In this document: in pieces, positions 27,942-36,034 of the stretch | Layout: every line of letters starts with the position of its first letter | Position numbering within the stretch: the first letter of the stretch is position 1 | Origin: Chelatococcus sambhunathii | Lineage (GTDB): Bacteria; Pseudomonadota; Alphaproteobacteria; Rhizobiales; Beijerinckiaceae | Assembly (NCBI RefSeq): GCF_001418005.1 | Contig: NZ_LIOL01000006.1 | Coordinates: 186,001 to 250,000, forward strand | Reading direction: 5' to 3' | Length of the DNA: 64,000 nucleotides | The notes under the pieces: model-generated | What the model saw: only the letters and a program-made list of their open reading frames with translations | Databases searched by the model: none | Told to the model about the DNA's origin: nothing | Program-made: the position numbers and the translations under genes

Positions 27942-28442
27942 ATGTCCATGACTCGTCCCGTCCGCCTCATCGCCAGCATTGCCCGGCTCTTCGAACGCCT
28001 GCCCCGGCACCAGGCCGTGCCGCCGCGCGAAGATCGGGACCCGACCCCCGACACCCTCCTGTCGCTTGCCATCGTCCTCGTGCACATCGCCGGAGGCGAC
28101 GGGCGCCTGACGGGAGAGGAACGCGCCAGGCTCGCCGACCTCGTCGGACGCCGCTTCCGCCTCTCGCCGCGCGAGGCGCTCCGGATCATCGAGGCTGCCA
28201 TCGTGGCCGAGGGCTCGCGCGAGGACGTGGACGACGCCTTCGAGGACCTGAAGCGCCTGCTGCCGCCGGACGGGCGCCGCGAGCTGATGGCCGCCGCCTG
28301 GGAACTCGCGAAGATCGACGGTCACGTCGCCGAACTCGAGGACGACCTCCTGTGGCGCTCCGCCCGCCGGCTCGGGCTGAGCGAGCGCGAGGCCGAGGCG
28401 CTGCGTCAGAGCGCGCTGACGGACGTCGACGGAGGGGTCTGA
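27942..28442 (+). CDS. TerB-like (tellurite resistance B family) protein
   Basis: A 166-residue soluble helical protein. After a basic, Pro-containing N-terminus (1-35), residues 37-150 match the TerB-like fold: LLSLAIVLVHIAGGDGRLTGEE near 40, and AAWELAKIDGHVAELEDDLLWRSARRLG near 115-142, which repeat an acidic (G/D)DGxxxxxE pattern that may bind metal. No other ter genes lie nearby, so tellurite resistance should not be inferred. Its TGA overlaps the next ATG by one base (TGATG), which indicates translational coupling with the amidotransferase gene. Confidence 0.82.
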   Translation: MSMTRPVRLIASIARLFERLPRHQAVPPREDRDPTPDTLLSLAIVLVHIAGGDGRLTGEERARLADLVGRRFRLSPREALRIIEAAIVAEGSREDVDDAFEDLKRLLPPDGRRELMAAAWELAKIDGHVAELEDDLLWRSARRLGLSEREAEALRQSALTDVDGGV

Positions 28443-29218
28443 TGGGTGCGGCGACCCCGCTGCCCGTTCTCATCGTCCTGCACCAGGAACATTCGACGCC
28501 CGGCCGGGTTGGCCGGCTCCTTGTGGAGCGTGGCCACCCGCTCGACATCCGCCGGCCGCGCTTCGGCGATCCCTTGCCGCAGACGCTCGCACTGCATGCC
28601 GGCGCCGTCGTCTTCGGCGGGCCCATGAGCGCCAACGACCCCGATGACTGGGTGAAGCGCGAGATCGACTGGATCGGCGTCGCGCTCGATGAGAAAAAGC
28701 CGCTGCTCGGCCTCTGCCTCGGCGCGCAGATGCTGGCGAAACACCTCGGCGGGCGGATCGATCCGCATCCCTCGGGCCTTGCCGAGATCGGCTATTATCC
28801 GCTCAAGCCGACGGCGACGGGGCGACGCTTCGCCAGCGAGACGGGCGCGCCATGGCCGTCGCACGTCTACCAGTGGCATCGGGAGGGGCTCGACTGTCCG
28901 CCCGGCGGCGAACTTCTCGCCGAAGGCGCGGATTTTCCGAACCAGGCCTTCCGCGTCGGACCCGCCGCCTTCGGCCTGCAGTTCCATCCCGAGGTGACGC
29001 ACGCCATGATCTATCGCTGGACGACGCGCGCCAGCGAAAGGCTAGGCCTGCCGGGCGCCCAAGCCGCGCACCTGCACCACCGCGGGCGCTTCATGTACGA
29101 CCCCGACGTCGCCCTTTGGCTCGATGCGTTTCTCGACCACTGGCTCGCCGCCGGCGCCCCACAGGCCCGATCACAACCAGTCGCGGAACCGGGGAGCGCC
29201 TGCGCCCCAGCGATCTGA
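28442..29218 (+). CDS. Class I glutamine amidotransferase-like protein
   Basis: A 258-residue stand-alone GATase1 domain. The nucleophile elbow is GLCLGAQ with Cys92, and FHPEV supplies His182 and Glu184, so the full triad is present. The ammonia acceptor domain is absent, and stand-alone homologues are often annotated as 'glutamine amidotransferase' or GMP-synthase-like without known substrate. ATG 28442 is fixed by the one-base overlap with the TerB-like gene. The C-terminal ~25 residues are low-complexity. It ends the tsaD-gpsA-EVE-TerB-GATase run. Confidence 0.85.
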   Translation: MGAATPLPVLIVLHQEHSTPGRVGRLLVERGHPLDIRRPRFGDPLPQTLALHAGAVVFGGPMSANDPDDWVKREIDWIGVALDEKKPLLGLCLGAQMLAKHLGGRIDPHPSGLAEIGYYPLKPTATGRRFASETGAPWPSHVYQWHREGLDCPPGGELLAEGADFPNQAFRVGPAAFGLQFHPEVTHAMIYRWTTRASERLGLPGAQAAHLHHRGRFMYDPDVALWLDAFLDHWLAAGAPQARSQPVAEPGSACAPAI

Positions 29219-29238
29219 GAGCCGCAACGGTCGCTTCA

Positions 29239-29247
29239 TGGTATACT
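29239..29247 (+). promoter_or_regulatory. Candidate extended -10 promoter for the cyclase gene
   Basis: TGGTATACT at 29239-29247 matches an extended -10 (TGn followed by TATACT), sits in an AT-rich patch that is rare here, and is 31 bp before ATG 29278. No clear -35 is seen, which is acceptable for an extended -10. It implies the cyclase gene is expressed apart from the upstream run. Confidence 0.4.
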
Positions 29248-29277
29248 TATTAAATTGTACATGCGGAGCACCGTCCG

Positions 29278-30684
29278 ATGGCCGAGACGGAAGCGCTCTT
29301 CTCACTCCTGCGTCAGACCGCTGATCCTGCGGCGGCCATGGCAATCGAGCGCGTTGTCCGGCATGGCGCCGACCGCGCGCTCAACCGCATCAACGTGCTC
29401 GCCTTCGCGGCGCGCGAGGGCCTCGACGAGGAAGCTGCCATCGCCGCCTTCCTCCATGCCGCCCATCTCGGCCTGTTCGACCTGTCGTGGAACGTGCTGT
29501 GCCCGGGGTGCGGCGGCGTGCTCGACGCCAATGCGACACTCGGCACCCTCGACCGCTCCTCCTACAGCTGCACGCTGTGCGCCGCAGGCTACGAGCCGAC
29601 CCTCGACGAGATGGTGGAGGTGACCTTCACGGTGAACCCCCGCGTGCGGCAGATCGCGGCGCACGAGCCGGATCGGCTGCCGATGCACGAATATTTTCGC
29701 CAGATCTTCTGGAGCTCGGGGGTAGACCTGCCGGACGAAATCGAGGCGCAACTCGACGAGATCATCATCGAGGCCATCGAATTGCCACCCGGCGAGAAGG
29801 CCCTCCTGTCACTTCAGCTGCCGCGGGGCTTCATTATCGTCTTCGACCCCGTCACCCATTCCGTGCAGTTCATCGACGCCGACAGCGAGGAGACGCGCGA
29901 GCGGCGCTCCCTCTCCCTTGTCATCGACGCCGTGCATGCACCGAACGAGACGGTTCGCCTGCAGCCCGGCCCGCTGCGCCTGACGCTCGAGAACCGCACC
30001 GGCCGGCGCGTCCTGCCCGGCCTCTTCATCGCGGGCGAGGCGCTGCACACGCTCATCGGCCGGCGCCGGCCGTTCCTCACCGCCAAGCGGCTCCTCAGCA
30101 ACCAGACCTTCCGCGACATCTATCGGACGGAGACGCTCAACGTCGACCAGCGGCTGAAAATCACCAGCCTCACCTTCCTCTTCACCGACCTCAAGGGATC
30201 GACCCGGCTCTACGAGCGCGTGGGCGACCTGGCCGCCTTCGACCTCGTGCGCGAGCACTTCCGGGTGCTCGGCGACATCGTGGCGGCGGAAGCAGGCGCC
30301 ATCGTCAAGACCATCGGCGATGCGGTGATGGCGACCTTCCCGACGCCGGAACGGGCTGTCGCCGCCGCGCTACGCATGCGCGAGGCCATGCGCAGCCTCA
30401 ACGCCGCCCACGGCAGCGAGGACCTGGTGCTGAAGATCGGTCTGCACGAGGGTCCCTGTCTGGCCGTCAGCCTCAACGAGCGGCAGGACTATTTCGGCCA
30501 GACGGTGAACATCGCCTCGCGCGTGCAGGGCCTCGCCGAATCGCAGGCGATCTACGCCACGGGCTCCGTCGTCGAGCGGCCGGAAGTGTCGAGCCTGCTC
30601 GCCCGCACCGGCCTGACGCCGCTGGCGCGACGACGCGCCTTGCGCGGCATCGATGACGAGGTCACCCTGTACGAGATTCCGTGA
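29278..30684 (+). CDS. Adenylate/guanylate cyclase with N-terminal zinc-ribbon (DUF5939-like) region
   Basis: A 468-residue soluble protein. The C-terminal class III cyclase domain (about 298-460) has FTDLKGSTR with metal-binding Asp304 and TIGDAVMATF with Asp348, so both catalytic aspartates are present. The ~290 N-terminal residues resemble DUF5939 and include CPGC (C75, C78) and CTLC (C98, C101), a probable zinc ribbon, but no membrane segments or obvious ligand-binding domain. It should make cAMP or cGMP in response to an unknown cytosolic signal. The next gene, phhB, follows 19 bp downstream. Confidence 0.88.
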   Translation: MAETEALFSLLRQTADPAAAMAIERVVRHGADRALNRINVLAFAAREGLDEEAAIAAFLHAAHLGLFDLSWNVLCPGCGGVLDANATLGTLDRSSYSCTLCAAGYEPTLDEMVEVTFTVNPRVRQIAAHEPDRLPMHEYFRQIFWSSGVDLPDEIEAQLDEIIIEAIELPPGEKALLSLQLPRGFIIVFDPVTHSVQFIDADSEETRERRSLSLVIDAVHAPNETVRLQPGPLRLTLENRTGRRVLPGLFIAGEALHTLIGRRRPFLTAKRLLSNQTFRDIYRTETLNVDQRLKITSLTFLFTDLKGSTRLYERVGDLAAFDLVREHFRVLGDIVAAEAGAIVKTIGDAVMATFPTPERAVAAALRMREAMRSLNAAHGSEDLVLKIGLHEGPCLAVSLNERQDYFGQTVNIASRVQGLAESQAIYATGSVVERPEVSSLLARTGLTPLARRRALRGIDDEVTLYEIP

Positions 30685-30703
30685 CCCGGCCGCGGGAACA
30701 GCC

Positions 30704-31054
30704 ATGACCGACGATCTCGCCACGAAGACCTGCACGCCCTGCAAGGGCGGAACGCCGCCTTTGTCCCCCGAAGCCGTCGCGCATTACGCGAAACAGGTGC
30801 CGCAGTGGGAGGTCAACGGCGATGCCACGCGCATCGCACGCACCTTCCGCTTCAGGAACTACGCGGGGGCTTTCGCCTTCGTGGCGCGTGTGTCGGAGAT
30901 CGCCGAGGAGCAGGGCCACCACCCCGACATCACCTTCGGCTGGGGCTATGCGACGGTCACGCTGCAGACCCACAAGATCAAGGGCCTGCACGAGAACGAC
31001 TTCATCATGGCGGCCCGGATAGACGAGATCGCCGGCGGCGAACCCGCCGCCTGA
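30704..31054 (+). CDS. phhB: Pterin-4-alpha-carbinolamine dehydratase
   Basis: Dehydrates 4a-hydroxytetrahydropterin, recycling the cofactor used by aromatic amino acid hydroxylases, and can also act as a regulator. The 116-residue product has the family signature EQGHHPDITFGWGYATVTL followed by TH and a later D (HENDF). The N-terminus carries an extra CTPCKGG segment of about 15 residues, seen in several proteobacterial homologues. ATG 30704 is chosen over an upstream open extension. No phenylalanine hydroxylase gene is in the window. Confidence 0.93.
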   Translation: MTDDLATKTCTPCKGGTPPLSPEAVAHYAKQVPQWEVNGDATRIARTFRFRNYAGAFAFVARVSEIAEEQGHHPDITFGWGYATVTLQTHKIKGLHENDFIMAARIDEIAGGEPAA

Positions 31055-31109
31055 GACGCCCTGTCCGGCGCCCTCCCCCAGCCCTCATCTTCCCCTTCCG
31101 GAGCCGATC

Positions 31110-31742
31110 GTGCTGATCGACCAGACCCTGCTCGTCACGCAGTTCATGACGCTTCTCGCCGTCCTCGACCCGATCAGCCACACCTCGCTCTTCCTCTCCG
31201 TCACCGGCGGGCTCGACCGGGCCGAGCGGCGCAAGGCGGCCCTCATCGCCGTTCCCGTCGCCTTCGTCATCCTCGTCGTCTTCGCCGTCATCGGCCAATA
31301 TGCGCTGGCGGCGATGAACATCTCGCTCATCTCCTTCCAGATCGCCGGCGGCATCATCCTGCTCATCTTCGCCTTGTCGATGACCCTCGGCGACAAGGGA
31401 CCGGCGCCGGCTGCCGAGGCGGACGCACGCGACGCGGCGAGCGTCGCCGTCTATCCGCTGGCGGTGCCGATCATCGCCGGGCCGGGGGCCATGCTCGCCA
31501 TCGTCATCCTCATGGACAACAACCGCCTGACCTTCGTCGAGCAGGTGGAGACGGTCGCCATGCTGGCGCTCAACATGCTCATCCTGCTCGGGCTCTTCCT
31601 GTCCGGCGATGCGGTGTCGCGCCTCATCGGCCGCCACGGCGCCAACGTGCTGCGGCGCGTGATGGGCATCGTGCTCGCCGCCCTGTCGATCAACCTGATC
31701 CTGGAAGCGATGGCGAAATGGCTGGGGCTGCCGGCGATTTGA
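31110..31742 (+). CDS. MarC-family integral membrane protein
   Basis: A 210-residue membrane protein with about six hydrophobic helices. LLAVLDPISHTSLFLSVTGG near 16-35, the GGIILLIFALSMTLGD helix and YPLAVPIIAGPGAM near 113-126 match MarC/YhgN proteins. The family was once linked to multiple antibiotic resistance, but that link has not held up and the function is unknown. The start is GTG 31110, with GGAG 8-11 nt upstream. Confidence 0.9.
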   Translation: MLIDQTLLVTQFMTLLAVLDPISHTSLFLSVTGGLDRAERRKAALIAVPVAFVILVVFAVIGQYALAAMNISLISFQIAGGIILLIFALSMTLGDKGPAPAAEADARDAASVAVYPLAVPIIAGPGAMLAIVILMDNNRLTFVEQVETVAMLALNMLILLGLFLSGDAVSRLIGRHGANVLRRVMGIVLAALSINLILEAMAKWLGLPAI

Positions 31743-32159
31743 GAAGGGGTGCAGGATGGCGGAAGAGGCATCGCCAACGCTTCTTCGCGAGGGCCTGCCG
31801 GAGCCAGACTTCAAATATTGCTCCAATGCGTGGGCCGTTTTCTCCACCGCACCGACCGTCTGAGCGGCGCGGATGAATGCACGGCCCCAACATGATTTCC
31901 GATCGCCTCCGCCGTCATGCCCGCGCTTGTCGCGGGCATCCACGCGGCAAAGCCCGCGCCAGGCGAAAAGGCGTGGATGGCCGCGACAAGCGCAGCCATG
32001 ACGGGCGGGAGGTTGTAACACTCTGAAAAGGCGCAGCGATCCCGACCGGATAGCCGCGAGGCGGCGCCGTTCACTGCGCACCCCGTGGCGGTCGGCAAGC
32101 TTCTACGGCTGCTGCGTCGGGCGTCGGCCTTTGGACTGCCATCCCAAGCTAACGTGGAA
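31743..32159. other. 417-base gap between marC and tRNA-Ala, with one paired-hairpin repeat
   Basis: No gene is supported. A 36-codon frame at 31753-31863 has no family resemblance or good ribosome site. The main content is the paired-hairpin element at 31914-32002. The flanking genes converge on this gap (marC rightward, tRNA-Ala leftward). Confidence 0.55.
31914..32002. repeat. Paired-hairpin palindromic element
   Basis: An 89-bp element with left arm GTCATGCCCGCGCTTGTCGC and right arm GCGACAAGCGCAGCCATGAC facing each other, and the family centre CGCCAGGCGAAAAGGCGTGG. Both arms can form separate hairpins. The sequence is very close to units of the array near 8 kb but is a single copy. Confidence 0.85.
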
Positions 32160-32235
<76 letters not shown>

Positions 32236-32382
32236 TAAAGGTCGGCGCGTTTTAGGCCGGCGCGGGGGCGGCTGTCAATTGCTGTTTCGCGCGAGCGCGC
32301 GGCGAGCGCGACGGGTTGTTCACAGCGGCGGAGAGCGCTAAACGGAAGCTCCCGTCCGTCCTCTCCATCCTCCGGATTTTCA

Positions 32383-32673
32383 ATGCGCGCGATTCTCGAT
32401 GTTCTCATGGTCGTGCTCGACCTCTACACATGGCTCGTGATCGCCTCAGCCATCATCAGCTGGCTGGTCGCCTTCAACGTCGTCAACACGCGCAACGACG
32501 TGGTGCGGGCGATCTGGAATTTCCTCTACCAGATCACCGAGCCCGCGCTTCGGCCCATCCGCTCCATCCTGCCCAATCTCGGCGGCATCGACGTCTCGCC
32601 CATCATCCTGCTGCTCATCATCTTCTTCCTGCAGCGGGTGATCGTGCTCTACGTCTACCCGGCCGTCATCTAA
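32383..32673 (+). CDS. YggT-family membrane protein
   Basis: A 96-residue protein with two strongly hydrophobic segments (about 6-31 and 70-93) separated by [22 protein letters not shown], which contains the family hallmark EPxLxPxRxxxP. YggT proteins are small inner-membrane proteins; in plants the relative CCB3 helps cytochrome b6f assembly, and in bacteria roles in division or osmotic protection have been proposed. The DUF167 gene follows 23 bp later, a very common pairing. Confidence 0.9.
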   Translation: MRAILDVLMVVLDLYTWLVIASAIISWLVAFNVVNTRNDVVRAIWNFLYQITEPALRPIRSILPNLGGIDVSPIILLLIIFFLQRVIVLYVYPAVI

Positions 32674-32696
32674 AGCCCGGCCGGCGCGAGGCAGGC

Positions 32697-33023
32697 ATGA
32701 GCGGCGCCTTCACGCGCACGGGCGAGGGGCTGACGCTCACGGTGCGCCTGACGCCGCGCGGCGGGCGCGATGCGATCGAGGGCGTCGATGAGCTGGCGGA
32801 CGGGCGCGCCGTCATCAAGGTCCGCGTCCGCGCCGTGCCGGAGGACGGGGCGGCCAATGCGGCGCTCACCCGGCTCCTCGCCAAGAGCCTCGGCGTCGCC
32901 GCCTCCGCCGTCGCGCTCGTCTCCGGGCACACTGCACGCATCAAGATCCTGACCGTCGCCGGCGACGCCGCTATGCTGGAAGCGCGGCTCGCGGCACTCA
33001 TCAAGCACGAGGACCGGCCATGA
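32697..33023 (+). CDS. DUF167 family protein (YggU-like)
   Basis: A 108-residue protein with the DUF167 core: [16 protein letters not shown] near 13-28, [27 protein letters not shown]-type stretch near 40-67 (here IKVRV), and [16 protein letters not shown] near 74-90. The function is unknown. ATG 32697 follows GAGGCAG, while the same frame is open further upstream without family sequence. The stop overlaps the folD start by 4 nt. Confidence 0.9.
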   Translation: MSGAFTRTGEGLTLTVRLTPRGGRDAIEGVDELADGRAVIKVRVRAVPEDGAANAALTRLLAKSLGVAASAVALVSGHTARIKILTVAGDAAMLEARLAALIKHEDRP

Positions 33024-33931
33024 CGACGCTCCCGACGTCCCGAATCATCGACGGCAAGGCCTTCGCCGAGGGCCTGCGCCGACGCGTGGCGGAAGCAGCG
33101 GCCGATTTCCTTAGCCGGTCCGGCCGCGCGCCCGGCCTTGCCGTCGTCCTCGCCGGCGAGGATCCGGCGAGCAGCGTCTATGTGCGCAACAAGGCGCAGC
33201 AGACGGTGGAGGCCGGCATGGCCTCCTTCGAGCACCGCCTGCCGGCGGAGACAGGCGAGGCCGAGCTCCTCACCCTCGTCGCGCGGCTCAACGCGGACGA
33301 TGCGGTCGACGGCATCCTCGTACAGCTGCCGCTGCCGGCGCATATCGACGCGCAGAAGGTGATCGAGGCGATCGACCCGGCGAAGGACGTCGACGGCTTC
33401 CACCCGGAGAATGCCGGGCGGCTGATGACCGGGCTTCCCGCGCTCGTGCCCTGCACGCCGCTCGGCTGCCTGATGCTCATCAAGTCCATCGAGCCGGCGC
33501 TCGCCGGGCTCGAGGCGGTCGTCGTCGGGCGCTCCAACATCGTCGGCAAGCCGATGGCGCAGCTGCTCCTCGCCGAGAGCTGCACGGTCACCGTCGCCCA
33601 TTCCAAGACGCGCGACCTGCCGGCCGTGTGCCGCCGCGCCGACATCCTCGTCGCGGCCGTCGGCCGGCCGCAGATGGTGCGCGGCGACTGGGTGAAGCCC
33701 GGCGCCATCGTCATCGACGTCGGCATCAACCGCATCCCGGCGCCCGAGCGCGGCGAGGGCAAGACGCGGCTCGTCGGCGACGTGGCCTATGACGAGGCGG
33801 TGCAGCATGCCGGCGCCATCACCCCCGTGCCGGGCGGCGTCGGGCCAATGACCATCGCCTGCCTCCTGCGCAACACGCTCGCGGCGGCGGTCGCCCGCAC
33901 CGGCGTCGTGGTGGACGTGCCGTCGGCCTGA
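33020..33931 (+). CDS. folD: Methylenetetrahydrofolate dehydrogenase / methenyl-THF cyclohydrolase
   Basis: Interconverts 5,10-methylene-, methenyl- and 10-formyl-tetrahydrofolate with NADP+. The 303-residue length is normal. Motifs are [21 protein letters not shown] near 34-54 (catalytic Lys in YVRNK), [13 protein letters not shown] near 95-107, [17 protein letters not shown] near 167-183 and [10 protein letters not shown] near 272-281. It starts inside the DUF167 stop (ATGA). It provides the formyl donor used by PurH. Confidence 0.97.
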   Translation: MTTLPTSRIIDGKAFAEGLRRRVAEAAADFLSRSGRAPGLAVVLAGEDPASSVYVRNKAQQTVEAGMASFEHRLPAETGEAELLTLVARLNADDAVDGILVQLPLPAHIDAQKVIEAIDPAKDVDGFHPENAGRLMTGLPALVPCTPLGCLMLIKSIEPALAGLEAVVVGRSNIVGKPMAQLLLAESCTVTVAHSKTRDLPAVCRRADILVAAVGRPQMVRGDWVKPGAIVIDVGINRIPAPERGEGKTRLVGDVAYDEAVQHAGAITPVPGGVGPMTIACLLRNTLAAAVARTGVVVDVPSA

Positions 33932-34007
33932 ACGCCTCCGCCCAAGGTCGCAATGGCGCAGTGCAGCATGTAGGCTAGTCTCCCGCGAAACAGCGAGGGA
34001 GGAGCCG

Positions 34008-35072
34008 ATGGACACAGCACTGCCGATGAAGACCAGCACCGGCCGGTTCTTCGAGGATTTCCGCCTCGGCGAGGTGATCCGTCATGCGACGCCCCGCACG
34101 GTAACGGCGGCCGATGCCGCGCTCTATTCGGCGCTCTACGGCACGCGCTTCGCCGTGCAGTCCTCGGACGTCCTCGCCGCGCAGATCGGCTACGAGCGCA
34201 GCCCCCTTGACGATCTCCTCGTCTTCCATGTCGTCTTCGGCAAGACCGTGCCGGACATCTCCCTCAATGCGGTCGCCAACCTCGGCTATGCGGAAGGCCG
34301 CTTCCTGAGGTCCGTCTATCCCGGCGAGACACTGTCGGCCGTCTCCGAGGTCATCGGGCTCAAGGAAAATTCCAACGGCAAGACCGGCGTCGTCTACGTG
34401 CGCACGCGCGGGCTGCGCTCCGACGGGGCCGAGGTGCTCGAATATGTGCGCTGGGTGATGGTGAAGAAGCGCGACGAGGCGGCGTCCGTCGCGGACCAGC
34501 ACGTGCCGCAGCTCGCGGACAGCGTGGAACCGTCGCATCTCGGCATCGGCTGCCCGCCCATCGACGTCGAGGCCTATGATTTCGGACTTGCCGGCAGCCC
34601 CTGGCGCTGGGGGGACTTCCGCATCGGCGAGCGCATCGACCATGTGGACGGCATGACGGTGGAGGAGGCCGAGCATCAACTCGCGACCCGGCTCTATCAG
34701 AACACGGCGCGGGTGCATTTCGACCAGCACGCTGCCACGGGCTCGCGCTTCGGCCGGCGGCTGATCTACGGCGGCCATGTGATCTCGCTGGCCCGTGCGC
34801 TGTCCTTCAACGGCCTTGGCAATGCCTTCCACATTGCCGCCATCAACGGTGGGCGGCATGTGGCGCCGCTCTTTGCAGGCGACACCGTCTATTGCTGGAG
34901 TGAGGTGATCGACACCGCCGAACTCGAGGGGCGCAGCGACATGGGCGCCCTGAGGCTGCGTACCATCGCCACGAAGAATTTACCCTGCGCTGGTTTTCCG
35001 GGCCACAACGGCACCGAATACGACCCTGCTGTGGTGCTTGACTTCGACTATTGGGCCCTTCTGCCGCGATAG
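34008..35072 (+). CDS. mch: Mesaconyl-CoA hydratase (beta-methylmalyl-CoA dehydratase), MaoC-type
   Basis: A 354-residue protein with two MaoC-like hot-dog halves, GRFFEDFRLGEVIRHATPRT at about 12-31 and a second starting GDFRIGERIDHV near 205. The length and opening match mesaconyl-CoA hydratase of the ethylmalonyl-CoA pathway, which interconverts (2R,3S)-beta-methylmalyl-CoA and mesaconyl-CoA, rather than short fatty-acid MaoC proteins of ~150 residues. GAGGGAGGAG directly precedes ATG 34008. It lies 137 bp upstream of sdhC. A general MaoC dehydratase is the fallback reading. Confidence 0.85.
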   Translation: MDTALPMKTSTGRFFEDFRLGEVIRHATPRTVTAADAALYSALYGTRFAVQSSDVLAAQIGYERSPLDDLLVFHVVFGKTVPDISLNAVANLGYAEGRFLRSVYPGETLSAVSEVIGLKENSNGKTGVVYVRTRGLRSDGAEVLEYVRWVMVKKRDEAASVADQHVPQLADSVEPSHLGIGCPPIDVEAYDFGLAGSPWRWGDFRIGERIDHVDGMTVEEAEHQLATRLYQNTARVHFDQHAATGSRFGRRLIYGGHVISLARALSFNGLGNAFHIAAINGGRHVAPLFAGDTVYCWSEVIDTAELEGRSDMGALRLRTIATKNLPCAGFPGHNGTEYDPAVVLDFDYWALLPR

Positions 35073-35209
35073 GACGGCGCAAGGAAACAGTTACAAAGCT
35101 GGAAAAATGTCACCGCCTTTGGCGGCATGTTGCATTGCGGTTGCGACCCACATTCGTTACGAAGCCGATAGCTTCGAGCAACTCCAGACTGCAAGCGGGG
35201 AGGCCCCAC

Positions 35210-35623
35210 ATGGCCGAGGCGAAAGCGCCCGGGACGAGACCGGAAGACATCCGCCCCCTCTCGCCGCACCTCCAGATCTACCGCTGGACGTGGACGATGG
35301 CGATGTCGGTGGCCCATCGTGTCACCGGCGCGGCCCTCTACGTGGGCACCCTGCTGCTGGTCGCCTGGCTGCTGGCGCTGGCCAGCGGGCCGGCAGCCTT
35401 CGAGACCGCGCAGTGGTTGTTCGGCTCCTTCCTGGGCCGGCTCATACTCTTCGGCTACACTTGGGCGCTGCTGCACCACATGTTCGGCGGCATTCGCCAC
35501 TTCATCTGGGACGTCGGGCTCGGCTTCGATGCCCCTGCCCGCCAGAACCTCGCCCGCATGACCCTCATCGCCTCGGCCGCGCTCACGCTCCTCGTGTGGG
35601 TGATCGGCTACGCGGTTTCGTGA
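35210..35623 (+). CDS. sdhC: Succinate dehydrogenase cytochrome b556 subunit
   Basis: Membrane anchor of complex II, binding heme b and ubiquinone with SdhD. The 137-residue product has RPLSPHLQIYRWTWTMAMS near 14-32 and SVAHRVTGAALY near 32-43, three hydrophobic helices and HHMFGGIRHF near 87-96, which supplies the heme-ligand His. GGGGAGG lies about 7 nt before ATG 35210. A CCGCC-TTT-GGCGG hairpin lies in the 137-bp leader. First gene of sdhCDAB. Confidence 0.95.
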   Translation: MAEAKAPGTRPEDIRPLSPHLQIYRWTWTMAMSVAHRVTGAALYVGTLLLVAWLLALASGPAAFETAQWLFGSFLGRLILFGYTWALLHHMFGGIRHFIWDVGLGFDAPARQNLARMTLIASAALTLLVWVIGYAVS

Positions 35624-35634
35624 GGAGACATTCC

Positions 35635-36030
35635 ATGGCTTCGACGAAGCATTCGTTGCGCACGCCGCTCGGCCGCGTCCGCGGGCTGGGCTCCGCCCGG
35701 TCCGGCACGTCGCATTTCTGGCACCAGCGGCTCACGGCGCTCGCCAACGTGCCGCTGGCGCTCGCCTTCATCGCCATCGTGGTCTGCGCGGCCGGCGGCG
35801 GCTACGACGAGGCGCTCGCTCTCGTGCGCAGCCCGCTCGTGGCGCTCCTCCTGCTCCTCTTCATCCTCTCGGCGACCTATCACATGCGCATTGGCATGCA
35901 GGTCATCATCGAGGACTACGTTCACGGCGGCGCCAAGGTCGCTGCGGTGATCGCCAACACATTCTTCGCCCTGCTCGTGGCAGCCGCCGCGGTCTTCGCG
36001 GTTCTCAAGATCTCCTTCGGCGGGATGTAA
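35635..36030 (+). CDS. sdhD: Succinate dehydrogenase hydrophobic membrane anchor subunit
   Basis: Second membrane anchor of complex II. The 131-residue product starts with the soluble [20 protein letters not shown] region typical of alphaproteobacterial SdhD, followed by three hydrophobic helices. [19 protein letters not shown] near 80-98 contains the conserved His and Asp-Tyr pair at the quinone site. TGAGGAGAC overlapping the sdhC stop gives the ribosome site for ATG 35635. Confidence 0.95.
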   Translation: MASTKHSLRTPLGRVRGLGSARSGTSHFWHQRLTALANVPLALAFIAIVVCAAGGGYDEALALVRSPLVALLLLLFILSATYHMRIGMQVIIEDYVHGGAKVAAVIANTFFALLVAAAAVFAVLKISFGGM

Positions 36031-36034
36031 GTTC

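Noticed and set aside
27942-28442. A tellurite-resistance or ter-type defence operon
   Set aside because: Only one TerB-like gene is present, without terC, terD, terZ or related genes; neighbours are core or uncharacterised.
31753-31863. A small gene of about 36 codons after marC
   Set aside because: No good ribosome site, no family resemblance and no overlap-free support beyond an open frame in GC-rich DNA.
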